NCBI RefSeq assembly: GCF_039555335.1
Contig: NC_092636.1
Location: forward strand, 61,749,706-61,813,705
DNA length: 64,000 bases
Reading direction: 5' to 3'
DNA from: Amphiura filiformis
Lineage: Eukaryota > Echinodermata > Ophiuroidea > Amphilepidida > Amphiuridae
Shown: positions 11,341-23,700 of the stretch, piece after piece
Numbering within the stretch: the stretch's first letter is position 1
How the letters are laid out: every line of letters begins with the position of its first letter
Made by a program: the position numbers and the translations under genes
The notes under the pieces: generated by a model
Told to the model about the DNA's origin: nothing
Database searches by the model: none
Seen by the model: the letters and a program-made list of their open reading frames with translations, nothing else

Positions 11341-12401
11341 TAATACAAGGTGTCCCAGAATGATTTATACCGTGTTTGAACAAAATAGCAAAAATATATA
11401 GTCAACTGTGTATGTAATCTTAATAAGTGTAATACAATGCCACACATGTCTCCTACTTATTCTGTGACTTTCATCAAAATAGCTTGATTCGTTTTCGTGT
11501 GACATTGCTATTACTGAAAATGGAAAAAAACGGCATGTGTGTAATTTACAGTGCAAAGGCATCATAACACATGGATCCTTCATCACCATCGTCCAGCCGC
11601 ACTGTGCAATATATTGGAGAAATCCTACATTCTTTTATAGGAAATACACCAAATTTGGCACAGATGTAGAGCTTACAATGCTAAATAATTCTTGATATGG
11701 AATTAAGTGAAACATTTCAATATGACATCAGATATTTAGGTTGAAAAACATACTTTTTATTTGATTTTTACCACAATTTTTACCCAAAAATGTCATTATT
11801 ACAGAGGATATAACTTCCTCAAGCATCCTACGCAGTAAAATTTTATCTTCTTCGTCACGTAGCTGTGGGTTTGCCAATATAATGTGGACATAAATGCATG
11901 CTGTGACACTAAGGATGAACCTTCTCTATACTTTTATGAAAACTCCATCTCTGCCGGCATTTCAAATGATGAAACTCACACACCGCAATAATTGGCTTCA
12001 AAACTGCCGCCAAAGAAAGAATAGTTTAAGGTCACTCAAGCATAGCAAATCCTTTATTCCATACAAGAATTGCTTCGTAACATCATAAATAAATGATGGA
12101 TATTGACTATTTAGTAGAAGTAAGAACAGGACACAACAAATATACTGCATAACATTTTCCAAATAACTTTTACAGATTTTCAAAATAGGTTGCTTTGTCA
12201 AAACTTGGAATTCACCATTTTTACGCAATCCTCTCTAACTTCTACTAGAAACGTCCAATTTTTAATATGTAAAAAAATTTGAGAAAGCTAAATATATGTA
12301 GAACTTAAAATGCAAAACAATATGACCAATAGAAATGCCGTTCATACCTAAAAAATTCCATTTTCCCGGTATAAATCATTCTGGGACACGTACCCTGTAT
12401 T
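11341..12401. mobile_element. Terminal-inverted-repeat element, ~1.06 kb, non-coding
   Basis: AATACAAGG then TGTCCCAGAATGATTTATAC at 11342-11372 is mirrored by GTATAAATCATTCTGGGACA and CCCTGTATT at 12369-12401. A few extra bases sit in the right arm. No transposase is visible inside, so it would be non-autonomous; the superfamily is not determined. Confidence 0.75.
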
Positions 12402-12540
12402 GGTGGCCCTTCTACCACACTAACATCACCTCTTTTATCTGGCTATACATGTATTGAGACTGAAAGCTTGATTGGAAAAGCGATAACCAATCATAAGTTA
12501 CTAGCATAACCCAGTTTAAATGATTTGCTACCAGTTTACT

Positions 12541-13206
12541 TTAAGGGATCTAAAATGGCGTTTATTGCGTTTCGACAGTATTTTTGTGGGACATGAGAGC
12601 ACCTCGGACCTATCGAATTGCATTATGAATACGAAGCATGTCTTTCTGATATCAAATAATTTTCATGTTTTGAAAATCACAATATAATACAAATTTTATG
12701 ACAAATTATAAAAATTTGATATTTTTCAAATTTTGATATATAACAGTCCTCGAAAGTAAATTATATAAATCTAATGATATATTCTTAAAGTGTATGTAGC
12801 AGGGAGGAAAAGCCGACGGTCAATTGAAAATTTTGACCTTTCATATTGAAGATATGGATTTTTTTCCAAAAAGACCCTAATTTTTTTGGTGTTTTGGGAA
12901 AAAAATCCATATCTTCAATAATGAAAGGTCAAAATTTTCAATTGATCGTCGGCTTTTCATCCCACCTACATACACTTTAAGTATAAATCATCAGATTTAT
13001 AAAGTTTACTTCAAGTACTGTTAAATATCAGAAATATCAATTTTAATGATTTGCCATAAAATGTGTATTAAATTGCTAATTTCAAAAATCAAAATTATTT
13101 GATATCAGAATGACATTCTTCGTATTCAGAATGCAATTCGATATGTCTGATGTGCTCTGATGTCCCAAAATAAATACTGTCCAAACGTTCATACCCCAGC
13201 CCTTAA
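12541..13206 (+). mobile_element. Palindromic TTAA-flanked MITE, copy 1
   Basis: The element is bounded by TTAA on both sides (TTAAGGGATCTAAAATGGCG on the left, CATACCCCAGCCCTTAA on the right). The two halves are nearly complementary over their full length: GAGCACCTCGGACCTATCG pairs with the right TCGATATGTCTGATGTGCTC, and the centre has GATATGGATTTTTTTCC against AAAAAAATCCATATCTTC. The entry is 666 bp with no coding capacity. TTAA duplication is the hallmark of piggyBac-type transposition, but no transposase is seen. Confidence 0.9.
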
Positions 13207-15971
13207 GGCAACTTTATTAGTCACTGTGATTTTTTCTGTCACTCGATGCCGCTGCTGATATGATCAGCTTAGGCATAATAGAAAGATTCGTATAACAGAG
13301 TTTGAAATGTAGGATGATTTTTAATCATGCAACCAAATAAAATCTTAATAATAAACTTCTGTAAGAAAAACAAAAAACTATAATACATGAAATCTTACTT
13401 ACCAAAAAATTATCCAACGATGTTGTAAACATAAGTTGTCTGCCAGTAAGCTGAATGTTAATCAAACATTAGCTCACGACATGTGATTAAGGATCCTGTT
13501 TCACTTTGAACTTCCAAGTATGTTAAGGGATTGTCTCATCATGCAATGTACTGTGATAAAGTGCCCCGCAAATTTGAAAATCAAATACATGCTCTCTAGT
13601 ATGCGGTGCCAATGAAAAAAAATTGAAAATTCAAGTATGTCTGGTTTTAACCATTAAAAATATTGTGCTGATAATAATAAAGCATGTTCTATCAGATTAT
13701 TATTTTCAAAGATTCTGCAAGGATTTATTCCAAGTTCTTGGCTATAGATGGATGCATACACTTTTAAAGTAACAAAGGCAAATATATGAAAGTATACAAA
13801 GTTGGAAAAGAAATGGTGAGAGGAATTCAACTGTATCTTTGAAAATCACACACTTTTGAAAAAGTTTCAAAAACACGATTTTCCACACCATGCATACTTG
13901 TTGATTCACCATGACTTATTACACTTACACTTCTAAATGATAAAAATTACATATTATTTTGGAATCAATCCTCTAGTTACTACTTTTCTCAAATTTTTGA
14001 TATTTGCTTATTTTCAATATATATTTTCAAGTTTTTAACAATTTGTAGGATATTTTTGGCCATAAAACAAATTTGGAGACCTAATTTCTTTAAAAAAATG
14101 AGGAATTGGCAAGTAAACTTTTGTCTCTAGATTAATAATATGTCATTTTAATGCTTTGAAAATGTAGGCCTAAGCATAACTAATTATGGTTGATCAAAAT
14201 TTTTGCTTTAGTTTTTGTACCATTTTTCAAAGATAGAGTTGAATTCCTTAATTCAATCATTTCCTTTCCAAAAATTTTTCCTTATTTAAACTTGTCTTTA
14301 TTACTTTAAAAGTTATAGTGAAAATAATGTTTAAATTTTCCCCGCCAAACCCAATCCTGTGTGCATCCTTTTAAAAGCCGCTTTTGTTACTCATTGCATG
14401 ATATACACTAAATGCATAAATGTTGCAACAATCATGCAGTCATTGTTAAATGTGTCCTCACTGTGGATCTGAATTTGGAAATGCACACTGATGTAGATTT
14501 ATTGCCCTCGCAAGATGTGCCCTAATATCACATTCATTGTAATTAAGATCACCCTCACCCAACAACACCTTGCATGTACCTGTTTGTGATATGGCTTTAG
14601 TCAATTTTGCCCTAAACATTGAAATTAGAATAGAAATCTGAATCATCACTATAAAAGAAAGAGGCTATTGGTATATCAATTCTCCATTTATTTGTTTATT
14701 TTTTTCAGGATATCAGTCGAAAATGTTGAGAAGTCACTTGTAGAAGACTCATCAAATTCTTGTTTCCATGACAACTCAAGATAGGAAACAGCTTATACGA
14801 AGTATTACCATCTCTGCTCTCAATTATGTAAGTTTGAAATGTTTTGTTTGAATTATGTACACCCCACACACACAAACAAAACTTGTAGTAAAGACCTTCA
14901 ATCAGGGACTTTTTTGACCAAAAATCACCTGGCCAATCTTAGACCCCCACAAAATTTACACCACCCATCCACCCACCAGACATGCCATACTTTTTACATA
15001 CCAAATGTAGATGACCCCCTACCCAAAAAACATGGGCAGTGTCCACATTGATTTATATGTTGAATTACTCACTGCTTTGCATTCCGACAACTGTGGACAT
15101 CCTCGGTTGCAGGTGTGTTCCCTGTTAGGTGGCAAAAACTATATCAAGGTCCATGGTTATAGGTCTTTACAAAGGTCTACCCCCCCCCACACACACACAC
15201 ACACAAAGTTTGCCTCAGCATCCCACATGCCAAAAATGCATAGTACTGAACAATTATGAGCAAAAGTAGGCAGCTGAGATAACCTATTTTGAGGGCCTGT
15301 TTTGTAACTCCTCAGAAGTGTTGTAATTGGTTTTTCATAACTTTTTTCTTTGCAGAAAACACAACTTAGTAGATTTGGCTGTAGTACTTCAGACACCACC
15401 ATTGGATGGTCCCAGGTGACAGCAGTGTGTATGATAAGGAAATATGTAGCCATTTGGATCTTGTCACAACACAAGGAACCCTTGAGATTGAGGGAGAGCC
15501 TAGTGGTAACTGAATTGATAAAAATTGACTTAATTTATTGCCACACTGGTGTACATGTTATATGTCAAATATATGTTGAGATGAAGCAAACTGGCGCAGT
15601 TATCGGCAACAGGATCTGATCCAGACAGATGGAAAGGACATATAGGCAAAGTCTAGAGAGCAAAAACAATATAAAAAATATAAGTAAATGAACATGTAAA
15701 AAGACAGGTTGATATCTTTGTAACCAAGTATGCCAAGGATATGGGGATTTCAACATCAGTCAGCTTAGGCTCCGACCAAGTTATTAATGCGAAGGTCATT
15801 GTTAAATACAAGGGGTCCCATAAAAAGTAGGTTCCAACAAATGTGGTGATATTTTAAAATGTTCTTTCAACCATCATTCAAATTGAGCCACAAATGGTTG
15901 AATGTAAGTCTCCAAAAACTCTTCATTGAGTGAGCATTGTGTGTGTGTACAATCAACCAGTACGGTGCAAC
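13207..15971. other. No gene recognised; contains a CA microsatellite
   Basis: AT-rich sequence without convincing exons. A C-run followed by (CA)n lies at 15181-15206. Open frames around 14839-15760 overlap each other on both strands and lack conserved motifs or clear splice framing. Confidence 0.45.
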
Positions 15972-16631
15972 TTAAGGGCTGGGGTATGAACGTTTGGACA
16001 GTATTTATTTTGGGACATTAGAGCACATCAGACATATCGAATTGCATTCTGAATATGAAGAATGTCATTCTGATATCAAATAATTTTGATTTTTGAAATT
16101 CGCAATTTAATACACATTTTATGGCAAATCATTAAAATTGATATTTTTGATATTTAACAGTGCTTGAAGTAAACTTTATAAATCTGATGATTTATACTTA
16201 AAGTGTATGTAGGTGGGATGAAAAGCCCGACGATCAATTGAAAATTTTGACATTATTGAAGATATGGATTTTTTCCCAAAACACCAAAAAAAATTAGGTC
16301 TTTTTGGGAAAAAAATCCATATCTTCAATATGAAAGGTCAAAATTTTCAATTGACCGTCGGCTTTTCCTCCTTGCTACATACACTTTAAGAATATATCAT
16401 TAGATTATATAATTTACTTGAGGACTGTTATATATCAAAAATTTGAAAAATATCAAATTTTTATAATTTGTCATAAAATTTGTATTATATTGTGATTTTA
16501 AAAAATGAAAATTATTTGATATCAGAAAGACATGCTTCAGTATTCAGAATGCAATTCGATAGGTCTGAGGTGCTCTCATGTCCCACAAAAATACTGTCGA
16601 AACTAATAAACGCTCATTTTGGATCCCTTAA
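15972..16631 (-). mobile_element. Palindromic TTAA-flanked MITE, copy 2 (reverse orientation)
   Basis: Starts TTAAGGGCTGGGGTATGAA at 15972 and ends with ATCCCTTAA at 16631, so it is inverted relative to copy 1. It shares the same central hairpin arms, including the AATTGAAAATTTTGAC blocks and the GACCGTCGGCTTTTCC segment. 660 bp with no real coding capacity; the open frame that overlaps its right end is incidental. Confidence 0.9.
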
Positions 16632-17550
16632 AGTCACAGAAAATTCCCAATTCATCCTACAACCATTTTTACATCCAAGATCATGGCTTCAAAACAGTTT
16701 ATCAAATGAGATCTGGTTTTCTGCAAATTATAGCTACAAGATGTGGCTTTTACATATGTATACACTAAATGATAGTTGCAAACAAATTTTAAAATATCGC
16801 CACATTCGTTGGAACTTGCTTTTTATAGGACACCCTGTACATGAAATATGGGCAAGGGTTGCGCTGAACCTGTTAAAAAATTGTAAAAGCGTATGTACTT
16901 GTTTCAAATTCTTGGGACACCCAGCTGGCATTCATCACTATGAGAAAACTCCTAACTGTAATGCTAGGGATACAAGGAATACAGCAACACTGTGTGTTGC
17001 TGTGGGCATGTTTATGATGATATTAAGAAGTCAAATTTCAAAATTCTCTCCTTTCGCCCAATTGGATTAGATACAAGATATTTTATTTTCCCATAATTCA
17101 CATGAAATCACACAAGTATAAATTTTAAAAAACAAAGGCAATATCAAACAAACAAATTATGGAGGGGATAACCAGATTCCATTGATTGATTTCATTTAGG
17201 TGCAAGTTGGGACATGTGTAAACATTAAAAATATGCTAAAAATCAGGTTTGAAAAATAATAATAAATTTCATATTCACATTAGGCTTTAATTTTGATGAA
17301 ATTAAAATTAAATTTAACATAAATTTTCAATGTCTTTCTGTTATTATTTTGGAATTTTTTTTTGTAACTCCACAAAAGTGGCTAAATTACTACACCATGT
17401 ATGGGTGTTGCATGTTGAAGATCAAATTATTTCTCAATGCAAAATGCGCACCTATTTTTATGTGATAAGTGCTGCATGCAAAACCTTTGTAACAAAGATA
17501 CTTAAATGCGCATAGTTTATTTTCGAGTAGGCCTATTAAGAAAAAACTCA
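16632..17550. other. No feature recognised
   Basis: AT-rich sequence after the MITE. An open frame that starts inside the MITE runs to 17070 but has no known motif and no conserved composition. Treated as non-coding. Confidence 0.4.
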
Positions 17551-17624
17551 TTCTTCACCAGGATTTGAACCGGGGACCCCTGGGTATCCAGACCAGCACT
17601 CTTACCAACTTAATTATCAAGGCC
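17551..17624 (-). repeat. tRNA-like sequence (SINE head or tRNA pseudogene)
   Basis: Read on the minus strand it has an A-box-like TTAAGTTGGTAAGAGTGC, an anticodon-like hairpin, and a strong B box, CCCGGTTCAAATCC, with a T stem carrying one mismatch. The seven-base loop would place GGA as the anticodon, but the acceptor ends do not pair. It therefore looks like a tRNA-derived SINE or decayed tRNA rather than a working gene. Confidence 0.55.
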
Positions 17625-17879
17625 TACCATACCCTGTGTTGCTTTTTTTGGTAGTGATGTCAAAATGAGGCCTTTATGAGAGAGTGTTCAGATTTTGCAG
17701 CTTTTACACATGGGCATTTCAAGGCTATGCAACTTAAACATGCAGTAATGTCACAACCAAACTCAAAGTGCTATTGTAAGTTACAAAGAAATGGGAAACA
17801 GTATTGTATGGAAGGGACAAATAAGGGAATCTATTTCCTGTTCTTTTTGACCAACACCACTCCACTGGTTGCCAAAGTC

Positions 17880-18120
17880 AAGATTCATCAACTAAAATTT
17901 CTCGAGCCTGTGAAAGATTATGCGCTTTTTATTCCACTACATGGGAAGAGGAAACCGGGACGACCGCGCACACTGTACTTACAGTATGTCCAGCACCTCC
18001 TGGGAGATACTGAAGGGATGCTGCAGCCAAACAAAATTGTTTCGGTTGCCCAAGATCGCATTAGTTGGAGAAAGCTTGTAGTCCCCTGCTCCGCAGCCGA
18101 CTGATGATGATGATGATATC
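17880..18120 (+). pseudogene. LINE 3'-terminal remnant with TGA-repeat tail
   Basis: The open frame ends with HGKRKPGRPRT, a spacer of about 20 residues (LLGDTEGMLQP), and AQDRISWRKLVV followed by a stop and repeated TGATGATGATGA (18102-18118). The combination of K-R-x-G-R-P-R, D-R-x-x-W-R and a TGA-repeat tail is typical of the C-terminus and 3' end of RTE-like LINEs. Upstream of about 17880 the frame has no recognisable RT domain, so this is a short truncated insertion. Confidence 0.55.
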
Positions 18121-18486
18121 TGTGGATATGGCAGTTAACCAATGTAGCTTATTCAGTGTAAAGGCTTGGCTATAGTCAAACATCTTGTGGGCTATTTTCA
18201 GTTGCAACAAATGCAGACAAAGCTAATCACTTGAGCAGAAAACCAAAAGTCACTGCAGAGAAATAAAAATGCAACAATGCAACAGAGAAACCCCCAAAAG
18301 ACATCAGACTATAGCCTAATCTGAAGAGTATGTGCATAATGCAATAAAGGTAAACTTGTGTACGGTCAACATTTTGCTAGATCACATCACATTCTTTATA
18401 CGTTCCACCATATTGGAAGAGGAAACTTGGGAAACCAAATGTTCTGTGCAACAAAACCATATTATGTTATACATTACTTGGTATAG

Positions 18487-18691
18487 TCTGTATATCTACC
18501 TCGAATCACCGGCAATATCTTTGAAGTTCAGCAGCATGTTCAGCGTTAGCTTAGCGTTACTTGGTGCGTGTACATACTTTTATGCACACGATCAACATGC
18601 CACATATGTACACACAAGAAACTACGCTAAGCCAGCGCAGCACACGCTGAACTTCAAAGCTAGTGCCTGTGACTCAAGGTAGATATACAGA
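18487..18691. mobile_element. 205-bp fold-back MITE
   Basis: TCTGTATATCTACCTCGAAT at 18487 is mirrored by AGGTAGATATACAGA ending at 18691. Internally TTTGAAGTTCAGC pairs with GCTGAACTTCAAA. GTATAG flanks both sides (18481-18486 and 18692-18697), a possible 6-bp target duplication. Confidence 0.75.
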
Positions 18692-18697
18692 GTATAG

Positions 18698-20527
18698 AAC
18701 ATCACGCTGAGGAGTTGGCAGAAGCTTGTGGCTACCTGCTCAGCTCTTACTGGAGGAGGAAAGAGACGAGGCCCCAGCAAGAAGCTAATGAATAACTGAA
18801 ACATGAATCAAGAGATGAACAAAGTAAGTCATTATTTTATTTTATTTGTTCTAATTTATTGCACATTAGTTTCTTAGCTCACAATACAAACAGAATAAAA
18901 AACAATAAACAATATGAATTATTAATCAGATGCCAGGCAAAGAGAAATAAAGTTTGTTTCTAGTAGGTGTTCCAAAAACCCAGATGTATTTTGTTTTTCT
19001 TATTTTTTGGTTTTGTTTGTTTGATCCAAATATGTGATAAAATAATAGGTTTCAAAATCAAAATACTAGTAATTGTCAAATTGTGCAAAGTAGATTAAAT
19101 ATAAAAGAACTTTGGTATAGCTATAAATTGATGTTTGAAAAAAAGTTCTTGAACATTTTATGCATGATGTGTTTCTTTTCTTCCTGCATTTCTCAAATAA
19201 AAAATGAAATGGGGTTATAGGTCCCCAAAATGGAATATAGACGCCGTACAGGACTAAAACTTGTTTTGTTTAGTCTTGTCTATACGCCCTTGAATTAAAG
19301 AGTATCAGTATCAGCACAAGTCAAATCAAGTCAGAAGTTACAATAATAATAATGGGCTTCCTACATTGACTTATGTGGCCTGAAAAGCCAATGCCTACAG
19401 AGATGAAGGTAGCTGGACTTGGACCAGGTAAGTGGTCAGTGAAAATGGGTCTTTATGTTTTTATATAGACATTGTTTTTTTTTCATGTGTGTATGACTTT
19501 TTTGTCAAAATGTATATGTAGAGCAGAAATGTGTGTTCTTCATAGTTGCCATTGATTTGACATACAAAGTCATTTAGAATGTTTTTGCTCTTGGAGCAAA
19601 TTATAGAATAATTGGTACCATCTGGACTACAGATTGGACAAGCCTTTGTTTTTAGACCCTAGCTCCCAAGCTCCCAGCAAATTATCTTTCTAATCACTTT
19701 AAAAAAATGTATTATATTTATATGTCAAGATCTATCACAATATGTTTTAAATGCTTTTGTATCAAATAGGTACTACCAACATGTTTTGATAACATTGTCA
19801 AAATGTTACTGTAAAATATTTTAAAAGACAATGTTTTGATAATGCTGCTAAAAATGTTTTAATCTTGATATAACCTAACATTTAAACATTTTGTGGCAAC
19901 ATTTGTATGCCCTTTTGCATATAATGATGCAAGTAAGAGGAATAAGTCTAATCTCGCCAATATTGATTTTGAGTTTTTTAATTAAAAACAGGTGACATAT
20001 TCATAAATCTTTTCTTTGATTCTTATTTAGAGAATTTGCTGTCATTTTAAAGGGTTTGGACCATACGTGAGCATTTTAAGGTGTGAATGAATAATACACA
20101 AATGATCAAAATTGAACATTTTTGACATTAGACTCATAAGGCTATTCTATTTAAAATCTGCACTACCATATATCTTCCATAATGGGAATATGGATTTAAA
20201 ATGAAATGAACACATTGGCAGCTCCATTTGAAACTCAACCTCCCTGAGTGGAAGATTCAGTTTGAATCTCTCTCAGAGGGTGAATGAAATTCAAATGCCT
20301 TACGTTTTAATTCCATTTATGATTCATACTACCCCTGTGGAAGATATTTCCACAATTTTCCACAGGGGATGAATTTTAAATGGAATAACCCATTCCTCTT
20401 GATCGTGTCAGGTATTATGATAATGTTTTATGTTTGACGGGCTATAATAGTACAGTCTCTTAATTTTTAGGAATCCAGATTTAAAGTATTGCACATAAAT
20501 TATGTTAAACTATAATCAACAAAACCC
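18698..20527. other. No gene recognised; 3' flank of the CNBD2-like gene
   Basis: The sequence is AT-rich. A degenerate copy of the ACATTTT/AACGTTTT repeat family is visible at about 19740-19930. CCCCTGTGGAAGAT pairs with ATTTTCCACAGGGG at about 20331-20368, a short hairpin. The 3' UTR of the gene ending at 20528 should begin in the last few hundred bases, but no clear minus-strand polyadenylation signal stands out. Confidence 0.45.
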
Positions 20528-20749
20528 TCAAAATTTAAGCTCTCTTAATCTGGTAATATCTTGCACGATATCAGAGACTTTCTCTTGTTTATAATGCGAC
20601 CAATCAGCATGACTCTGTAGATTATGTTGTAGGGCTGTGGGAGATGGATACGGCCTCATGATGCCTCGGATGTTGCGTCTTACAGTATCGTTGCTGTACT
20701 TGACAAAGTAGTCCTTTTTGATCATAATGCATTCAGCCCCATTGCTTAC
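20528..20749 (-). CDS. CNBD2: CNBD2-like terminal coding exon
   Basis: The acceptor CTCTCACTTACAG precedes 20749, and a TGA stop lies at 20530-20528. It encodes 73 residues beginning VSNGAECIMIKKDYFVKYSN and ending TRLRELKF. This is the last strand and C helix of the second domain followed by the family's C-terminal tail. Confidence 0.9.
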   Translation of the reverse strand, partial: VSNGAECIMIKKDYFVKYSNDTVRRNIRGIMRPYPSPTALQHNLQSHADWSHYKQEKVSDIVQDITRLRELKF

Positions 20750-23700
20750 CTGTAAGTGAGAGTATAAGAAGATTGTCATAATGCAAGTAACATATACTAG
20801 TAACAGGGAAGAAAAATAGTTAGCAAAATATAACCTAATTAAAGATCCATTCATTGGACCAAAATACCATACAACTCTCCACCATTTTAGTATTCATTTA
20901 ACAGTTACATGCTAATAAGTTCCCATTACTGACCTGGGCTATTCTAGTTAAAGGCCATACACCCCCTATAGAAGACATTGTCTTAATCTTCCACACAGTG
21001 AGTTGAAATGGGATTACCTGAATGGTGTCCATGGTGTAAAAATCAGGGGCGTAGCCAGCTTTCTTGGTCAGGGGCGGGCAAAATAAAATTTTTGGGGCAC
21101 AGACGAAAAAAATTGCAGTTGCATCATACAATACATAGAGACTGTATGTCTTCGAGCTTCCCGAAAAGGGCCTTATCGGGATGATGTGCGCGCGTAGCGC
21201 GATAAAAATGGTATTTTACACTATTTTCGCCCATTATCCGGCTAAACAAGGGCTTTATTGTTTGTATTTTACACTATTTTGGCCCTGAATTGTGCTAGAA
21301 AAGGGACTCCTTGCCCTTTTTATTTTCCTTTGCCCTCCTGATTTTCTCTTTCATTTTTTGTTAGAGGGCACTTTTTCTTTCATTTTTTTTTTTGTCAGGG
21401 GGGGCACTCTGCACCCCCGCTGGCTACGCTACTGGTAAAAATGGCAGTGATTATAGAATCATGGAATTGAACCAGTCAGATTTGCACACTCAGGTTAACA
21501 AAAAATGTTTCTCCTTAGTCTTTGTTCAAAGTTATGGTTTGCATTTATTATTTTAGAGGTTTCAATATGCCAATACGAATTGTGCCCTATGACTTAATTC
21601 TTTTAAAAACATCCAGGTTTCATAGAATTTCATGGCATACTTTTACTAGTCACTATATCTTACCAGGCTGACACTTGCTTGTTCATGGTCTATACCCAGA
21701 TCCATGTTCAGAGTTGATAATCCCTGTGGGTATGAACAGAAAAGAATTTAGAATCACTGTCACCTTGCAAGAGACTAAGATGATGGGATTAGGCTTAGGA
21801 TTCAAAGATTTGAGTTGGAGATTTTGAGGTTTTTTTATGTCAGACATATCTATAACAGCTGAAATCATTTTTTACAGGGAGAGTGCTGATTTGATATTTT
21901 GTTATGGTCCTGCATGGATTTGAACCCAGGACCTCTTGCACCAATGACAACGACCTTAACCAGTGTGTCACGCTGCTCCTTGGCTTTAGCATTATGGTTG
22001 GAGTGGTAATCAATTTGAAAGTTGCTCCCAGAAAAGAATTGTCAGTAATTGTCTCATTAAATTAAATGTATTGGATCAGTACCCTCTTCCTGATCATCTT
22101 CATACTGCAACAATTTGAATTTTACTCAAAATAAAGAAATGTTGACTTTGCATTTTATTAAGGCTCTGATAACTTTTAAAGTTTGAATCAATTTTCTACT
22201 TAAATATCACCCACATACTTACAAATACATCCGTCTTTGCAGGAGTTCTATCTGCACAAAAACTGAGATTTCATTTTGTTTGGATGGGTTGATTTCACTA
22301 GATTCATCCGATGAGTTGTTATTGGGTATAGTCAAATATGGCATGAGTGGAGTTGAACCCTAAATGGTACAAAAATAGTTAAAATGAAACATTAACATTC
22401 ATTATGCAAGTTGAGATGTCATTACCTTAATTAGCTTTTAAATATACATTATGCAAGTTAGGATTAATTAGGGCAATCACAAAAATGTCAATGTTTTAGG
22501 TCATAACATCATAGGCTAATTTCCAGACGTTAATTCAAATAAAACTTTTTTTAATTGAAAATAGTGATCAGAAACCCTTTGCCCAATATGGTGAGTTTAT
22601 TAAAAGCTGGTTTAGAGTAAAGTGGCAAGTTTTCCGTGTCACGGAAAAACGGACAAATCCATGGAATTTAAGAAAAAAAACGGAAAACATGGAAATTCGC
22701 GGAAAACATTAATTTTTCCTTGAGAAAAATAAAAACGAAGAAAAAAATAATGAGAATGTGAGGTAAAAATAATGAAAATGAACTCTGTCTTCAATAATAT
22801 CAACCTTAAAACAACTAGACATAGAGTAGACATACGCTTATAGTTACTTTTGATTTGTGAAATGTGATTTTTAATCATGGAATGTGAACTCGGTATTGAA
22901 ATTACATCACGGAAAATCACGCAATTTAGTATTTAAAACCACGCACGGAAAATCATGGAATTCTGTGTTTTAAGGTTATTAATTATTTTAAACTGTTGTG
23001 ATTTGGTAGTTTACAGCATCTTACGAATGGTAGTGAGCTTTGGCAAAAACTGCATTGCTCAATTCATAGCGAGCGTGTAGAAGAATTAAAATATCACTTT
23101 TATAGGTGCTGCGGTTCTTGAGTTACGTTGTAAAGAGGGCTGAAACAACAACACTTTTGTAAAATGTACATAACTCATTAACAACAATAAATTAAGCAAG
23201 TTTGCAAAGTATATGATTTGTAGAATGAACTTTTGCAAAACATCAAGGCATTCATTTTCAATAATATATTAATATAGATAATGAAAATCAATTTTTAGGT
23301 TGCTTCGACCAACAATACCTCGTCTACCCTTAAATCACGGAAAACTTGCCACTCTAGTTTAGAGCATTTAAATGGCTGATTATTTCACAAGTAGTATTAA
23401 AATACAGACTTGTGCACCCCTTGATATGACCATACAGACACAAACACATCTTTTGTATGGTTAAACCTGGAATCAAGAATCTGAAAACTTACATTTTGTT
23501 GTGACTGTGGACCAGAAGATTTATTAAAAGCCGATATTTGATTATAACCACTCTTTGAATATGATGGTGTAGGAGTGGCCCCCTTACGAAGATCAGGTTG
23601 AATTTCAGGTAGCACTGATAAATTACTTTCAGATGATTTCCTTTGTACTTCCTCTTGTATGGTTAGACTCCATGGCCCTATGGAGGGCGCTTTTTCCTCA

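Noticed and set aside
14839..15756. Overlapping open frames on both strands
   Set aside because: No domain, no consistent phase or splice sites, and they overlap one another; includes CA-repeat translation.
16480..17070. 196-codon plus-strand open frame
   Set aside because: Its start lies in the arm of a palindromic MITE and the remainder has no motif or splice signal.
17551..17624. Functional tRNA with GGA anticodon
   Set aside because: Acceptor ends do not pair and there is no long variable arm as a serine tRNA would need.
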